The notes under the pieces are model-generated. The model ran no database searches and was not told the DNA's origin. It saw nothing but the letters and a program-made list of their open reading frames with translations. 64,000 bases of DNA from Devosia litorisediminis (GTDB taxonomy: Bacteria; Pseudomonadota; Alphaproteobacteria; Rhizobiales; Devosiaceae), in the NCBI RefSeq assembly GCF_018334155.1, contig NZ_JAGXTP010000002.1, forward strand, positions 1-64,000. Direction: 5' to 3'. Of the stretch, positions 19,897 to 29,017 are shown piece after piece. Within the stretch, counting starts at the first letter, position 1; every line of letters begins with the position of its first letter. The translations under genes were made by a program, and so were the position numbers.

Positions 19897-20258
19897 ACGT
19901 GTATTTCCTGCTGTCTCGCCACGTCCCGTATGGCGGCCTTGGATCTGTTCTTGAGTGGTGCTGCGTCGCTGTCCCCCATGGGCAGCGCTGATTGTGTTTT
20001 GATCCATCCGCTATCGCTGCTCGACACAGCGAGGGTCGGCGCAGTGCCGGCCGCTCGCGCTCAACGCGCCAGTCAGATCAAAATGGATGCCGTCTCGTCC
20101 GGTAGAACGGTGTTCTCCAGGGTCGGGTTGAGGTGATATTTCGGCTGCGCCCCCACAGCCGAAATCCTATTCAAAGGCGTTCCCACCATTCAAAGTTGAC
20201 CGATATCCTTAAGGTATCGTGAAATTTGCGCCCTGCTGAGCCGGCGCAATGCAGCCAT
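19897..20258. other. Intergenic region between chemoreceptor and accD
   Basis: About 360 bases upstream of the chemoreceptor gene, presumably holding its promoter. One hairpin is visible at about 20141-20164 (TTTCGGCTG and CAGCCGAAA around a C-rich loop). No reading frame here looks coding and no sigma motif was assigned. Confidence 0.5.
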
Positions 20259-20285
20259 GAAGAAAGGGCGCCCGAGGCGCCCTTG
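20259..20285 (-). terminator. Rho-independent terminator after accD
   Basis: On the minus strand AAGGGCGCC pairs with GGCGCCCTT around a three-base loop, followed by TCTT. It lies about 33 bases past the accD stop, so the trp-accD transcript likely ends here and the chemoreceptor is a separate unit. Confidence 0.8.
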
Positions 20286-20317
20286 AAGAATTGCTTGATA
20301 CCAGTGGTTTGGCGGAT

Positions 20318-21298
20318 TTACTCGGCATGCGCCGCATTTGGGGGTGTGTCGAGATCGCCATCATCGCCTTCGGCAGCGACGGCCGCGTCGCGCATTGTGC
20401 TGCGGGCAACTGCAGGTGCCTTGTTGCTCGCCAGCGCGTCGGGCGCGTCGCTCTTGGTCAGGATCGCGGCCAGCGATCCAATCGTCGAGCGCAGATCGTG
20501 GCGGTGCACCACCATGTCGACCATGCCATGCTCATAGAGATATTCCGAGCGCTGGAAGCCCTTGGGCAGCTTCTCGCGAATGGTCTGCTCGATTACGCGC
20601 GCGCCGGCAAAGCCGATGCGGGCGCCGGGTTCGGCAATATGCACATCGCCCAGCATGGCGTAGGACGCGGTCACCCCGCCCGTGGTGGGGTCGGTGAACA
20701 CCACAAAGAAGGGCAGGCCCGCTTCACGCAGGCGCAGCACGGCAACCGTGGTGCGCGGCATCTGCATCAGGCTGAGCACGCCTTCCTGCATGCGCGCGCC
20801 ACCCGAGGCGACGAACAGCACGAACGGTGTCTTGCGATTGGCCGCCGTTTCCAGCCCGGTGATGATGCCCTGACCCGCCGCCATGCCGAGCGAACCGCCC
20901 ATGAAGTCGAAATCCTGCACGGCCACGGTGACGTCACGCTCATAGAGCTTGCCCGTTGCCACCAGTACGGCGTCTTCGTAGCCAGTCTTGGCCCGGCTTT
21001 CCTTGAGGCGGTCGGTATAGCGTTTCTGGTCGCGGAATCTCAGCGGGTCGACCGGCACGCTGGGCACGCTGACCAGCTTGTACTGGCCTTCGTCGAAGAA
21101 ATTCTTGAGCCGGTCTGCCGGCTTGATCTTCATGTGGTAGCCCGAATTGGGCACGACCCACTGGTTCGCCTCGAGATCGCGATAAAACACCATCTCGCCG
21201 GACTCGGGATCCTTGACCCACAGATTCTCGGCAATCTGCGACTTGTCGCCCAGGATGGAGCGGATTTTGGGGCGGACGAAATTATCGATCCAGTTCAT
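20318..21298 (-). CDS. accD: Acetyl-CoA carboxylase carboxyltransferase beta subunit (zinc finger degenerate)
   Basis: 326 residues. The crotonase-like carboxyltransferase core is intact ([57 protein letters not shown]). With AccA it transfers CO2 from biotin to acetyl-CoA in fatty-acid synthesis. The N-terminal segment that holds a Cys4 zinc finger in E. coli AccD has no cysteine here ([13 protein letters not shown]), and the whole protein contains none. An Ala/Asp-rich tail of about 40 residues ends the protein. Confidence 0.94.
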   Translation of the reverse strand: MNWIDNFVRPKIRSILGDKSQIAENLWVKDPESGEMVFYRDLEANQWVVPNSGYHMKIKPADRLKNFFDEGQYKLVSVPSVPVDPLRFRDQKRYTDRLKESRAKTGYEDAVLVATGKLYERDVTVAVQDFDFMGGSLGMAAGQGIITGLETAANRKTPFVLFVASGGARMQEGVLSLMQMPRTTVAVLRLREAGLPFFVVFTDPTTGGVTASYAMLGDVHIAEPGARIGFAGARVIEQTIREKLPKGFQRSEYLYEHGMVDMVVHRHDLRSTIGSLAAILTKSDAPDALASNKAPAVARSTMRDAAVAAEGDDGDLDTPPNAAHAE

Positions 21299-21405
21299 GG
21301 CGGGCCTCGCGCGGTGACTAGTGCGTCACCTAAGCTTGTAATTATGGCAATTCTTATCAGGGGCGGGGGGCAAGGGCAAAGGCGCAGATACCCCTGTGGA
21401 TAGCT

Positions 21406-22230
21406 CTATCTCCGGGCGCGTTTCACGCCACCGGCCAGATCGGCCACCAGATCGCGCACCGCGCTGACCGTTGTATCGCTCGCCTTGCCGTCCACCAGCG
21501 ATTGCGCCACCGCATCCACCAGCACCGAACCCACCACAATGCCATCAGCATGCTTGCCGATATCGGCGGCGTCTTCGGCGGTCTTGATGCCAAAACCCAC
21601 TGCCACGGGCAGATCGGTGTGGCTCTTGATACGGTCCACCGCATCGCCCACCGCGCCGCGCGACTTGATCGCCGCCCCGGTCACCCCGGTCATCGACACA
21701 TAATAGACAAAGCCCGACGAATTCTTCAGCACAGCGGGTAGCCGCTTGTCATCGGTGGTTGGCGTGGTCAGGCGAATGAAATTGAGCCCTGCCGCCATCG
21801 CTGGCAGGCACAGTTCGTCATCTTCCTCGGGCGGCAGATCGACAATGATCAGCCCGTCCACGCCCGCTTCTTTGGCCGCGGCCACAAATTTGTCGACGCC
21901 AAAGATATAGATCGGGTTGTAATAGCCCATCAGCACGATCGGCGTGGTCTCATCCTTGCGGCGGAAATCCTCGACCATGCCCAGCACGCCGCGCAGGGTC
22001 TGCCCCGCTGCCAGCGCCCGCTGCCCGCCCAGCTGAATGGCCACGCCATCCGCCATCGGGTCCGAGAACGGCATACCCAGCTCGATAATGTCGGCGCCTG
22101 CCCGCGGCAGGGCTTCAAGAATGGCCTGGCCGGTCGCCAGATCAGGATCGCCCGCCATCACGAAGGTCACCAGCGCCGGGCGCCCTTCGGTCTTGAGCGC
22201 AGCAAAACGCGTATCGATACGTGTGGTCAT
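21406..22230 (-). CDS. trpA: Tryptophan synthase alpha subunit
   Basis: 274 residues with a TIM-barrel layout. Catalytic Glu and Asp are visible in [16 protein letters not shown], and the phosphate-binding end reads AVGFGIKT and [10 protein letters not shown]. It cleaves indole-3-glycerol phosphate and channels indole to TrpB. Its start codon abuts the trpB stop with no gap, so the two are translationally coupled. Confidence 0.96.
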   Translation of the reverse strand: MTTRIDTRFAALKTEGRPALVTFVMAGDPDLATGQAILEALPRAGADIIELGMPFSDPMADGVAIQLGGQRALAAGQTLRGVLGMVEDFRRKDETTPIVLMGYYNPIYIFGVDKFVAAAKEAGVDGLIIVDLPPEEDDELCLPAMAAGLNFIRLTTPTTDDKRLPAVLKNSSGFVYYVSMTGVTGAAIKSRGAVGDAVDRIKSHTDLPVAVGFGIKTAEDAADIGKHADGIVVGSVLVDAVAQSLVDGKASDTTVSAVRDLVADLAGGVKRARR

Positions 22231-23448
22231 TTAGAGCAGCCCCAGATATTTGCCGACGCTCTCCACGTCCTTGTCGCCGCGGCCAGACAGGCACAGCACG
22301 ATTGACTGATCCTTGCCCATGGTGGGCGCGACCTTCATCAGTTGGGCCAGCCCATGCGCGCTTTCGAGCGCCGGGATGATGCCTTCAAGCTTGGTGCACA
22401 ACTGGAACGCGGCCAGCGCCTCATCATCGGTGATGGGCGCATAGGTGACGCGCTTAGTGTCATGCAGGAACGAATGCTCGGGGCCAACACCGGGATAATC
22501 CAGCCCGGCCGAAATCGAGTGGCCCTCGAGAATCTGCCCGTCAGCGTCCTGCAGCAGATAGGTGCGATTGCCATGCAGCACGCCGGGCGTTCCGCCGGTC
22601 ATCGAGGCGGCGTGGCCGTTTTCGGTGTCGATGCCATGCCCGCCCGCTTCGGCGCCATACAGCTTGACCTCGGGGTCATCCAAAAACGCATGGAAGGTGC
22701 CGATGGCATTGCTGCCGCCGCCCACACAGGCCACCACCGCATCAGGCAGACCGCCTTCGCTGCTGGCGAACTGTTCCTTGATTTCGGTGCCGATCACGCT
22801 CTGGAAATCGCGCACCATTTCCGGATAGGGGTGCGGACCCGCTGCCGTGCCGATCAGGTAATAGGTGCTCTCGACATTGGTCACCCAGTCGCGCAGCGCT
22901 TCGTTCATCGCGTCTTTGAGCGTACCGGCGCCGGCCGTCACGGCGCGCACTTCAGCGCCCAGCATTTTCATGCGCAGCACATTGGGCATCTGCCGTTCAA
23001 CGTCGGTGGCGCCCATGAAGATGGTACAGGGCAGGTCGAACTTGGCGCACACCGTCGCGGTTGCCACGCCATGCTGGCCCGCGCCGGTTTCGGCGATCAC
23101 CCGCGTCTTGCCCATGCGCTTGGCCAGCAGGATCTGCCCCAGGCAATTATTGATCTTGTGGCTGCCGGTATGGTTGAGTTCTTCGCGCTTGAACCAAACC
23201 TTGGCGCCGCCCAGATGCTGGGTCAGCCGTTCGGCGAAATAGAGCGGGCTCGGCCGGCCCGCATAATGGGTCGACAGACCACCCAGTTCGGCCTTGAACG
23301 CGGGGTCCTTCTGGGCCGCCCGGTAATGGGCTTCAAGATCCAGGATCAGCGGCATCAGCGTTTCGGCAACAAACCGGCCGCCAAAAATGCCGAACCGGCC
23401 ATTCTCGTCAGGACCGTTGCGCAAGGAATTCAGGCCGTCGGTGTCCAC
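22231..23448 (-). CDS. trpB: Tryptophan synthase beta subunit
   Basis: 405 residues, full length. The PLP lysine is in [14 protein letters not shown], the catalytic glutamate in [12 protein letters not shown], and the PLP phosphate loop in [10 protein letters not shown]. It joins indole and serine to make tryptophan, in an alpha2beta2 complex with TrpA. It lies between trpF and trpA in one operon. Confidence 0.97.
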   Translation of the reverse strand: MDTDGLNSLRNGPDENGRFGIFGGRFVAETLMPLILDLEAHYRAAQKDPAFKAELGGLSTHYAGRPSPLYFAERLTQHLGGAKVWFKREELNHTGSHKINNCLGQILLAKRMGKTRVIAETGAGQHGVATATVCAKFDLPCTIFMGATDVERQMPNVLRMKMLGAEVRAVTAGAGTLKDAMNEALRDWVTNVESTYYLIGTAAGPHPYPEMVRDFQSVIGTEIKEQFASSEGGLPDAVVACVGGGSNAIGTFHAFLDDPEVKLYGAEAGGHGIDTENGHAASMTGGTPGVLHGNRTYLLQDADGQILEGHSISAGLDYPGVGPEHSFLHDTKRVTYAPITDDEALAAFQLCTKLEGIIPALESAHGLAQLMKVAPTMGKDQSIVLCLSGRGDKDVESVGKYLGLL

Positions 23449-23504
23449 TGCAGCATTTCCTTCGATTGTCAGCCCGGTCCGGCCGGGTGACCGAAGGGCT
23501 TGGC

Positions 23505-24152
23505 TTATACGGCGGCGCGGGCGTTTCGGATGAATGCCTCGATCAGCGCCTTGTCTTTGACCCCTGGCGCGCTCTCCACTCCCGAAGACACATCCACCCC
23601 GAACGGGCGTACGGTCTTGATGGCTTCCGCGACTGTCTCTGGTGTCAGGCCACCGGAAAGCATGAAGGGGATGGATGGGTCAAGCGCCTTGAGCAGCGCC
23701 CAGTCAAAGGTGTCGCCCAGCCCGCCGGGGCGGTCGGCGCCCTTGGGTGGCTTGGCATCAAGCAGGATGCGGTCGGCAATGTCGACAAAATCGGCAACAT
23801 GGCCGACATCCTCGGCCGAGCCGATCGGCAGCGCCTTCATGATCTCGACGCCCGCTTCGGCGCGGATGGCTTCCACGCGATGCGCCGATTCCGGCCCGTG
23901 CAACTGGATCCAGTCAGGCCCCAGCGCGGCAAATTCCGCCACCGAGCTATTGTCGGGATTGACCAGCAACACGCAGGTTTCGACCCGGCCGCGCGCCTGC
24001 GAGATCAGATCGGCAATGGCGTCGACGCTGGCATGGCGCGGCGAGCGCGTGAAGTGAACAAAGCCCACCATGTCGGCTCCGGCTTCAATCGCCGTTTCCA
24101 GAATTTCAGTGGTCTTGATGCCGCAAATCTTGATGATGAGGGGGTCGGCCAT
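23505..24152 (-). CDS. trpF: Phosphoribosylanthranilate isomerase
   Basis: 215 residues. The start [11 protein letters not shown] carries the catalytic Cys, and the C-terminal phosphate loop reads [12 protein letters not shown] and [10 protein letters not shown]. It performs the third step of tryptophan synthesis from anthranilate. A 56-base gap separates it from trpB, with no attenuator-like leader visible. Confidence 0.95.
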   Translation of the reverse strand: MADPLIIKICGIKTTEILETAIEAGADMVGFVHFTRSPRHASVDAIADLISQARGRVETCVLLVNPDNSSVAEFAALGPDWIQLHGPESAHRVEAIRAEAGVEIMKALPIGSAEDVGHVADFVDIADRILLDAKPPKGADRPGGLGDTFDWALLKALDPSIPFMLSGGLTPETVAEAIKTVRPFGVDVSSGVESAPGVKDKALIEAFIRNARAAV

Positions 24153-24160
24153 AGGGGTGC

Positions 24161-24520
24161 TCAGCGCAGCTCCAGAAGATCGTCGACGTCGTTACTGTTG
24201 GTCGAGGGGCTGCGCTGGGTCTTGCGCAGTTTTTCCAGCTCGCCAGTAAGGCTTTGTGCCTCGCGCCGCCAGTGCTTTTCACCGCGACGATGATGGCCTT
24301 GCGCAAACCAGGTGGCAATGCCGCCGGCCAGCACGCCGATCAGCAGTACCACATAGAGCACCACGAACATCGGCACGCCATAGCCAGGCGCCGCATTGGC
24401 GTCACCGGGTGCGAAGGGATTGAAATTGATGGTCACGAAGTGGCGGTTCGCCAGGGCAAAGACGACAAGCCCCAGGCACAAGGGAACCAGCACCAACCAA
24501 CCGACGATTTTGTTGACCAT
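24161..24520 (-). CDS. LapA-domain membrane protein
   Basis: 119 residues with two hydrophobic helices (about 5-25 and 48-70), joined by a short loop, and a cytoplasmic charged tail with a coiled stretch (HWRREAQSLTGELEKLRK). The NRHFVTINFNPF segment after TM1 is characteristic of LapA/DUF1049 proteins, which in E. coli help regulate LPS synthesis. It sits 8 bases upstream of trpF and downstream of ihfB, as in other rhizobia. Confidence 0.82.
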   Translation of the reverse strand: MVNKIVGWLVLVPLCLGLVVFALANRHFVTINFNPFAPGDANAAPGYGVPMFVVLYVVLLIGVLAGGIATWFAQGHHRRGEKHWRREAQSLTGELEKLRKTQRSPSTNSNDVDDLLELR

Positions 24521-24552
24521 TACGTTTAGCGCCTATGGGGCCCAGGCCCCGT

Positions 24553-24834
24553 TTACGAACGGTTGAGCCGCTCGCGAATTTCTTTGCCGGCCTTGAACTG
24601 CGGCACGTATTTCTCGCCCACATCAACCTGCTCACCCGTGCGCGGGTTCCGGCCGATACGTGCGGGACGGTTTTTCACCGAAAAGGCACCGAAGCCGCGC
24701 AACTCGACGCGATCACCGCGCGCCATCGCGTCGCCGATCTCATCCAGGATCGCATTGACGATGTTCTCGATATCGCGCTGAAACAGATGCGGATTTTCAG
24801 CGGCGAGCTTCTCGACGAGTTCCGACTTGATCAT
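24553..24834 (-). CDS. ihfB: Integration host factor beta subunit
   Basis: 93 residues from ATG 24834 ([11 protein letters not shown]), chosen over a start 4 codons upstream because GGAG lies at the right distance. The HU/IHF fold is clear: [30 protein letters not shown] is the DNA-clasping beta arm. It bends DNA as a heterodimer with IhfA. Confidence 0.93.
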   Translation of the reverse strand: MIKSELVEKLAAENPHLFQRDIENIVNAILDEIGDAMARGDRVELRGFGAFSVKNRPARIGRNPRTGEQVDVGEKYVPQFKAGKEIRERLNRS

Positions 24835-24870
24835 CCGATGCTCCAATTGGCAGGCAGCCGCCTCTTTGCG

Positions 24871-25827
24871 TCAGGAGGCGCTTCCAACCTGCCAAAGCGA
24901 AACCAGCCCGTCAAGCGTGATGGGGCCTTGCGGCAATCCGAGCATGGCGCGCGCCTGTCCGCCCAGCAGCGTTCCGAGCAGGTCAAAGCCCTGTTCTGGC
25001 TGGGGCCACACGGTGTGGATGTCGGTATCGGCTGCGACATCGTGCTCGCGTTCCAGCCAGGCCCTGGCTTCCAGCTCACCGCCGATTTCGTCGATCAACC
25101 CGTCGGTCAGCGCCACCCGGCCGGTCAGGATGCGGCCATCGGCCAGCGCCAGAGTCTGCGGGCGGCTCAGGCCACGTCGTTCCGCTACGATATCGACAAA
25201 CCATTGAAAGCTGTCATCGACCAGGGCGGCAATCGAGGCCCGCGGCGCCCCTGCCAGCGGCTCATTGATGTCGGGCTCGGCCTTGAGCGGCCCCGAGGCA
25301 ACCTTGTCGAGATCCACGCCAATGGTGTCCAGCAGCTTGCCCGCATTGACGTGCTGATACAGCACACCGATCGAGCCCACGATCGATAGCCGTCGCGCAA
25401 AGATCCGGTCGGTACCAATGGCGGTCATATAGGCCGCCGATGCGCCCAGCTCCTTGATCACTGCCACGGTCGGTTTTTCGGCGCGCAAATGCCCCAGCGC
25501 CTCATAGAGTTCTTCGCCACCCGCCGTGGTGCCGCCCGGCGAGTTGATCGCAATGATCACCGCCTTGACCGCATCATCCTTGGCCAGGGCGTTGATGGCA
25601 GCCAGGCGGCCCGGATCCGTGGCAATCGTGCCATCCACCACCAGCCGCGCCACGTAATCGCCCTTGGCCCCATTGGGCAGGGCAAAACGCCCCACGCCCA
25701 CAATGACGATGATGGCCAGCGCGATGAACGCCAGCGCCCGCCAGATCCCGCGCGATTTGCGAAACGTCTCGGCGGCAATCTGCTCATGCGGATCGGAAAC
25801 GGGCGGCGATTGGAAATTCTCGGTCAT
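24871..25827 (-). CDS. sppA: Signal peptide peptidase SppA
   Basis: 318 residues, the short 36-kDa type. A cytoplasmic N-tail precedes one TM helix (about 29-48), and the Ser/Lys protease domain follows outside. INSPGGTTAGGEELYEAL, ELGASAAYMTA (likely Ser nucleophile), IVGSIGVLYQHVN and the downstream ASGPLKAEPD (likely general-base Lys) match the family. It degrades cleaved signal peptides in the membrane. It lies 36 bases upstream of ihfB. Confidence 0.93.
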   Translation of the reverse strand: MTENFQSPPVSDPHEQIAAETFRKSRGIWRALAFIALAIIVIVGVGRFALPNGAKGDYVARLVVDGTIATDPGRLAAINALAKDDAVKAVIIAINSPGGTTAGGEELYEALGHLRAEKPTVAVIKELGASAAYMTAIGTDRIFARRLSIVGSIGVLYQHVNAGKLLDTIGVDLDKVASGPLKAEPDINEPLAGAPRASIAALVDDSFQWFVDIVAERRGLSRPQTLALADGRILTGRVALTDGLIDEIGGELEARAWLEREHDVAADTDIHTVWPQPEQGFDLLGTLLGGQARAMLGLPQGPITLDGLVSLWQVGSAS

Positions 25828-25906
25828 CGGGGCCTCACGATAGCGTCACCGTGCGGTACGGCGCATGGCCGGATTTGGCAAGTCACAAGGGCTGCCCCAG
25901 ATCGGC

Positions 25907-26419
25907 TCAGAAGCTTTTGACCATGAAGCGCGCCGTGGCCTCATAGCTGGCCAGCTTGGCGATCAGTTCGGGTGCCAGCACGCTGGGGCTGAGCGCGCGA
26001 AAGCCATGCTTGTGCCAGAACGGCAGCGAGCCATTGACCGCCACCAGGCTCATATGGGCAAAGCCACGACCGCGCGCATGGCGCTGGATTTCGCCCACGA
26101 TCATTGCTGCTGCGCCCGTGCCGCGTGCCTTGTTGAGCAGCGCCAGATCATGAATGTAATAGGTGTCGGCGTCGTCCGGCACGGCGCCCAGCAGCGCGTT
26201 GAGCGCGGGCAGTTCCTTGAAACGCCAGGGATGGCTGAGCACATAGCCCGATGGCACGCCGTCCAGCTCGAGCAGTCGCGTGCCCTCGCCATACAGTTTC
26301 TGGCGCTCCGCAAACACCGCGCCATCCTCGGGAAAATCGGGATGCACGATCTCGGCGATGGCCTCAACCGCCGGTAGATCAGGGGGGGTCAAAGGCCGCC
26401 AGTGGATCGTGTTGCTCAT
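25907..26419 (-). CDS. GNAT-family N-acetyltransferase
   Basis: 170 residues. The acetyl-CoA binding region reads KARGTGAAAMIVGEIQRHARGRG, and the C-terminal part has NGSLPFWHKHGFRAL as in GNAT folds. It starts only 12 bases beyond the rpsA terminator hairpin, so it may rely on read-through or on a promoter inside that hairpin region. Substrate unknown. Confidence 0.8.
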   Translation of the reverse strand: MSNTIHWRPLTPPDLPAVEAIAEIVHPDFPEDGAVFAERQKLYGEGTRLLELDGVPSGYVLSHPWRFKELPALNALLGAVPDDADTYYIHDLALLNKARGTGAAAMIVGEIQRHARGRGFAHMSLVAVNGSLPFWHKHGFRALSPSVLAPELIAKLASYEATARFMVKSF

Positions 26420-26430
26420 GATCGCCTTTA

Positions 26431-26466
26431 GAAAGCAAAAGGCCCGCGCTGTGAAGCGCGGGCCTA
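26431..26466 (-). terminator. Rho-independent terminator after rpsA
   Basis: On the minus strand GGCCCGCGC pairs with GCGCGGGCC around a six-base loop, followed by TTTTGCTTTC. It lies just past the rpsA stop and right in front of the GNAT start. Confidence 0.9.
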
Positions 26467-26487
26467 TCGTTTTGCAGGTTAGAAAAC

Positions 26488-28191
26488 CTACTCTTTTTCG
26501 CGATCCTTGAGGGCAGCGCCCAAGATGTCGCCCAGCGATGCGCCCGAAGCGGACGAACCGTAATTGGCAACAGCTTCTTTTTCTTCGGCGATTTCGAGCG
26601 CCTTGATCGAGAGCTGGATGCGCTGGGTCTTGCGATCGTACTGGGTGATGCGCGCATCAACCTTTTCGCCCTTGCTGAAACGCTCAGGACGCTGATCGTT
26701 GCGATCGCGGCTGAGGTCGGCACGGCGGATGAACGCAGTCATTTCGCTGTCGGCGAGACGGACTTCGATGCCGCCATCGTTGACCTCGGTCACGGTACCG
26801 GTGACGATCGAACCCTTGCGGATGCCGCCTTCGGTGCCAGCAGTGTCGGCGACTTCGCCGGTCGACAGCTGCTTGATGCCCAGCGAGATGCGTTCCTTTT
26901 CGACGTCAACATCGAGGACCTTGGCCGAAACCATGTCACCGCGGTTGTAGTCTTCCAGAGCGATTTCGCCCGACTTCTGCCAATCGAGATCGGACAGGTG
27001 GACCATGCCGTCGACATCGCCGTCGAGGCCAATGAACAGGCCGAATTCGGTCTTGTTCTTGACTTCGCCTTCGATGACAGCACCCACGGGGAACTTCTCG
27101 GCGAAGCTTTCCCAAGGATTGGCCAGGGTCTGCTTGAGACCCAGCGAGATGCGGCGCTTGTCCGGATCGACCTCGAGCACGACAACTTCGACTTCCTGAG
27201 AGGTCGAAACGATCTTGCCGGGGTGCACGTTCTTCTTGGTCCAGCTCATTTCGGACACGTGGATCAGGCCTTCAATGCCTGGCTCCAGCTCAACAAAGGC
27301 ACCGTAGTCGGTGATGTTGGTGACGCGACCGGTGAACTTGGCCTCGATTGGGTACTTGGCTTCGATGCCTTCCCATGGATCAGCCTGAAGCTGCTTCATG
27401 CCCAGCGAGATACGATGGCTCTCGTGGTTGATGCGAACGATCTGGACCTTGATGGTCTCGCCGATCGTGAGCACTTCCGATGGGTGGTTCACACGACGCC
27501 ATGCGATGTCGGTGACATGGAGCAGGCCGTCAATGCCGCCCAGATCAACAAACGCACCGTAATCGGTGATGTTCTTGACCACGCCGTCGACAACCTGGCC
27601 CTCTTCGAGCTGCTGCACGATTTCCGAACGCTGTTCGGCGCGCGACTCTTCGAGGATGGCACGACGCGACACGACGATATTGCCGCGACGCTTGTCCATC
27701 TTCAGGATCTGGAATGGCTGTGGCACGTTCATCAGGGGAGCGATATCGCGGATGGGGCGAATATCGACCTGCGAACGGGGCAGGAACGCAACGGCGCCTT
27801 CGAGGTCGACGGTGAAACCGCCCTTGACCTGGTTGAAGATGGTGCCTTCAACGCGCTCATTGTTGGTGTACATGACTTCGAGCTTGACCCAGCTCTCTTC
27901 ACGACGGGCCTTTTCACGGCTCAGAACGGCTTCGCCAGCGGCGTTTTCGACGCGGTCAACATAGACCTCGACGATCGAGCCAACAACGATCAGGCCATCA
28001 CGGCCAGCAGCACCAAATTCCTTGAGCGGAATACGACCTTCGGTCTTCAGACCGACGTCGATGATCGCCAGGTCTTTTTCGATCGCAACGACGGTGCCTT
28101 TGACAACGGCGCCTTCAAGCGGCTCGTTATCAACGAACGAGTCCATCAACAGCGATTCAAAATCTTCTTTCGTCACAGTTTGCTGTGCCAA
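26488..28191 (-). CDS. rpsA: 30S ribosomal protein S1 (TTG start)
   Basis: 567 residues with six S1 repeats; clear examples are IITDYGAFVDLGGIDGLLHV, ITDYGAFVELEPGIEGLIHV and KTEFGLFIGLDGDVDGMVHL. Start assigned to TTG 28191 because GGAGAAG precedes it by 5 bases and the product AQQTVTKEDFESLL matches the family N-terminus and length; upstream frame to 28413 lacks a site. S1 brings mRNA to the 30S subunit. A GTG 5 codons in is the alternative. cmk lies 184 bases upstream. Confidence 0.93.
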   Translation of the reverse strand: MAQQTVTKEDFESLLMDSFVDNEPLEGAVVKGTVVAIEKDLAIIDVGLKTEGRIPLKEFGAAGRDGLIVVGSIVEVYVDRVENAAGEAVLSREKARREESWVKLEVMYTNNERVEGTIFNQVKGGFTVDLEGAVAFLPRSQVDIRPIRDIAPLMNVPQPFQILKMDKRRGNIVVSRRAILEESRAEQRSEIVQQLEEGQVVDGVVKNITDYGAFVDLGGIDGLLHVTDIAWRRVNHPSEVLTIGETIKVQIVRINHESHRISLGMKQLQADPWEGIEAKYPIEAKFTGRVTNITDYGAFVELEPGIEGLIHVSEMSWTKKNVHPGKIVSTSQEVEVVVLEVDPDKRRISLGLKQTLANPWESFAEKFPVGAVIEGEVKNKTEFGLFIGLDGDVDGMVHLSDLDWQKSGEIALEDYNRGDMVSAKVLDVDVEKERISLGIKQLSTGEVADTAGTEGGIRKGSIVTGTVTEVNDGGIEVRLADSEMTAFIRRADLSRDRNDQRPERFSKGEKVDARITQYDRKTQRIQLSIKALEIAEEKEAVANYGSSASGASLGDILGAALKDREKE

Positions 28192-28375
28192 ATATCTTCT
28201 CCGTTTGCACCGGTGGTTGGGGGTTGAGCATCGCCAGAAACGGGACCCGCCCGCTGATCTTGTCAGCAGCCGGCACACGGGCTCCGTTCGAAAACGGCGA
28301 TGGATTGGGTATAAGTCCGCTTGGCATCGCTGAGGCTGATTGCCGGGGCCGAACGCACAAGGTTGGATTTGAGCC

Positions 28376-29014
28376 TTACAGCCCTGCCTTGCGCGCCATG
28401 GTCCCATCGACAATCGCGATGGCTGCGCGGAGTGACGCCTCTATATCGAGAAGCGTCGTATCGAGCAAGTGCGCGTCCTCGGCTTTGTAAAATCCGCCGT
28501 TCGGATTGGCCATGTCGCGCGCGTCGCGTTCTTCAATCTGGTGATAGAGCGCATAGCGATCAACCGCCTCGCCGCGCTTTTCAAGCTGGCGCGCCCGGCG
28601 CTCCATGCGCACCTTGCTGTCGGTGCGGATAAACAGCTTCACATCGGCATGCGGGGCGATCACCGTGCCAATATCGCGACCATCAAGCACCGCGCCACCC
28701 GGCTGCGCCGCAAAGTCGCGCTGATAATCAAACAGCGCCTGACGCACCCCGGCAATCACCGCCACCTTGCTGGCCAGCACGCCAACCCCCGCCGAAACCA
28801 ACGCTTCGGGGTCGATATCATCCTGCTTCAGGTTCTGCGCCGCGGCGATGGCGCGCGCTTCGAAGTCCGGCGCATCCTCAAGCCCGCTGACCGCGCGGCC
28901 GACAGCGCGATACAGCAATCCGGTGTCCAGGCACGGCAATCGATAATGTTGTGCCAGTCCCGCGGCCAGCGTGCCCTTGCCCGATGCGGCCGGTCCATCC
29001 ACGGCAATGATCAT
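28376..29014 (-). CDS. cmk: Cytidylate kinase
   Basis: 212 residues. P-loop IAVDGPAASGKGTLA at the N-terminus, CMP-binding segment LDTGLLYRAVGRAV, and DGRDIGTVIAPHADVKLFI with the R-R-A-R-Q lid that follows. It phosphorylates CMP and dCMP. It starts 3 bases after the aroA stop, giving the aroA-cmk-rpsA order typical of alphaproteobacteria. Confidence 0.96.
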   Translation of the reverse strand: MIIAVDGPAASGKGTLAAGLAQHYRLPCLDTGLLYRAVGRAVSGLEDAPDFEARAIAAAQNLKQDDIDPEALVSAGVGVLASKVAVIAGVRQALFDYQRDFAAQPGGAVLDGRDIGTVIAPHADVKLFIRTDSKVRMERRARQLEKRGEAVDRYALYHQIEERDARDMANPNGGFYKAEDAHLLDTTLLDIEASLRAAIAIVDGTMARKAGL

Positions 29015-29017
29015 GCT

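Noticed and set aside
23449..23504. trp attenuator or leader peptide
   Set aside because: The gap has a short GC-rich foldback but no Trp-codon leader and lies between trpF and trpB, not before the first gene.
26998..28227. Long frame antisense to rpsA
   Set aside because: Shadow of the S1 repeats on the opposite strand; no ribosome site or recognisable domain.
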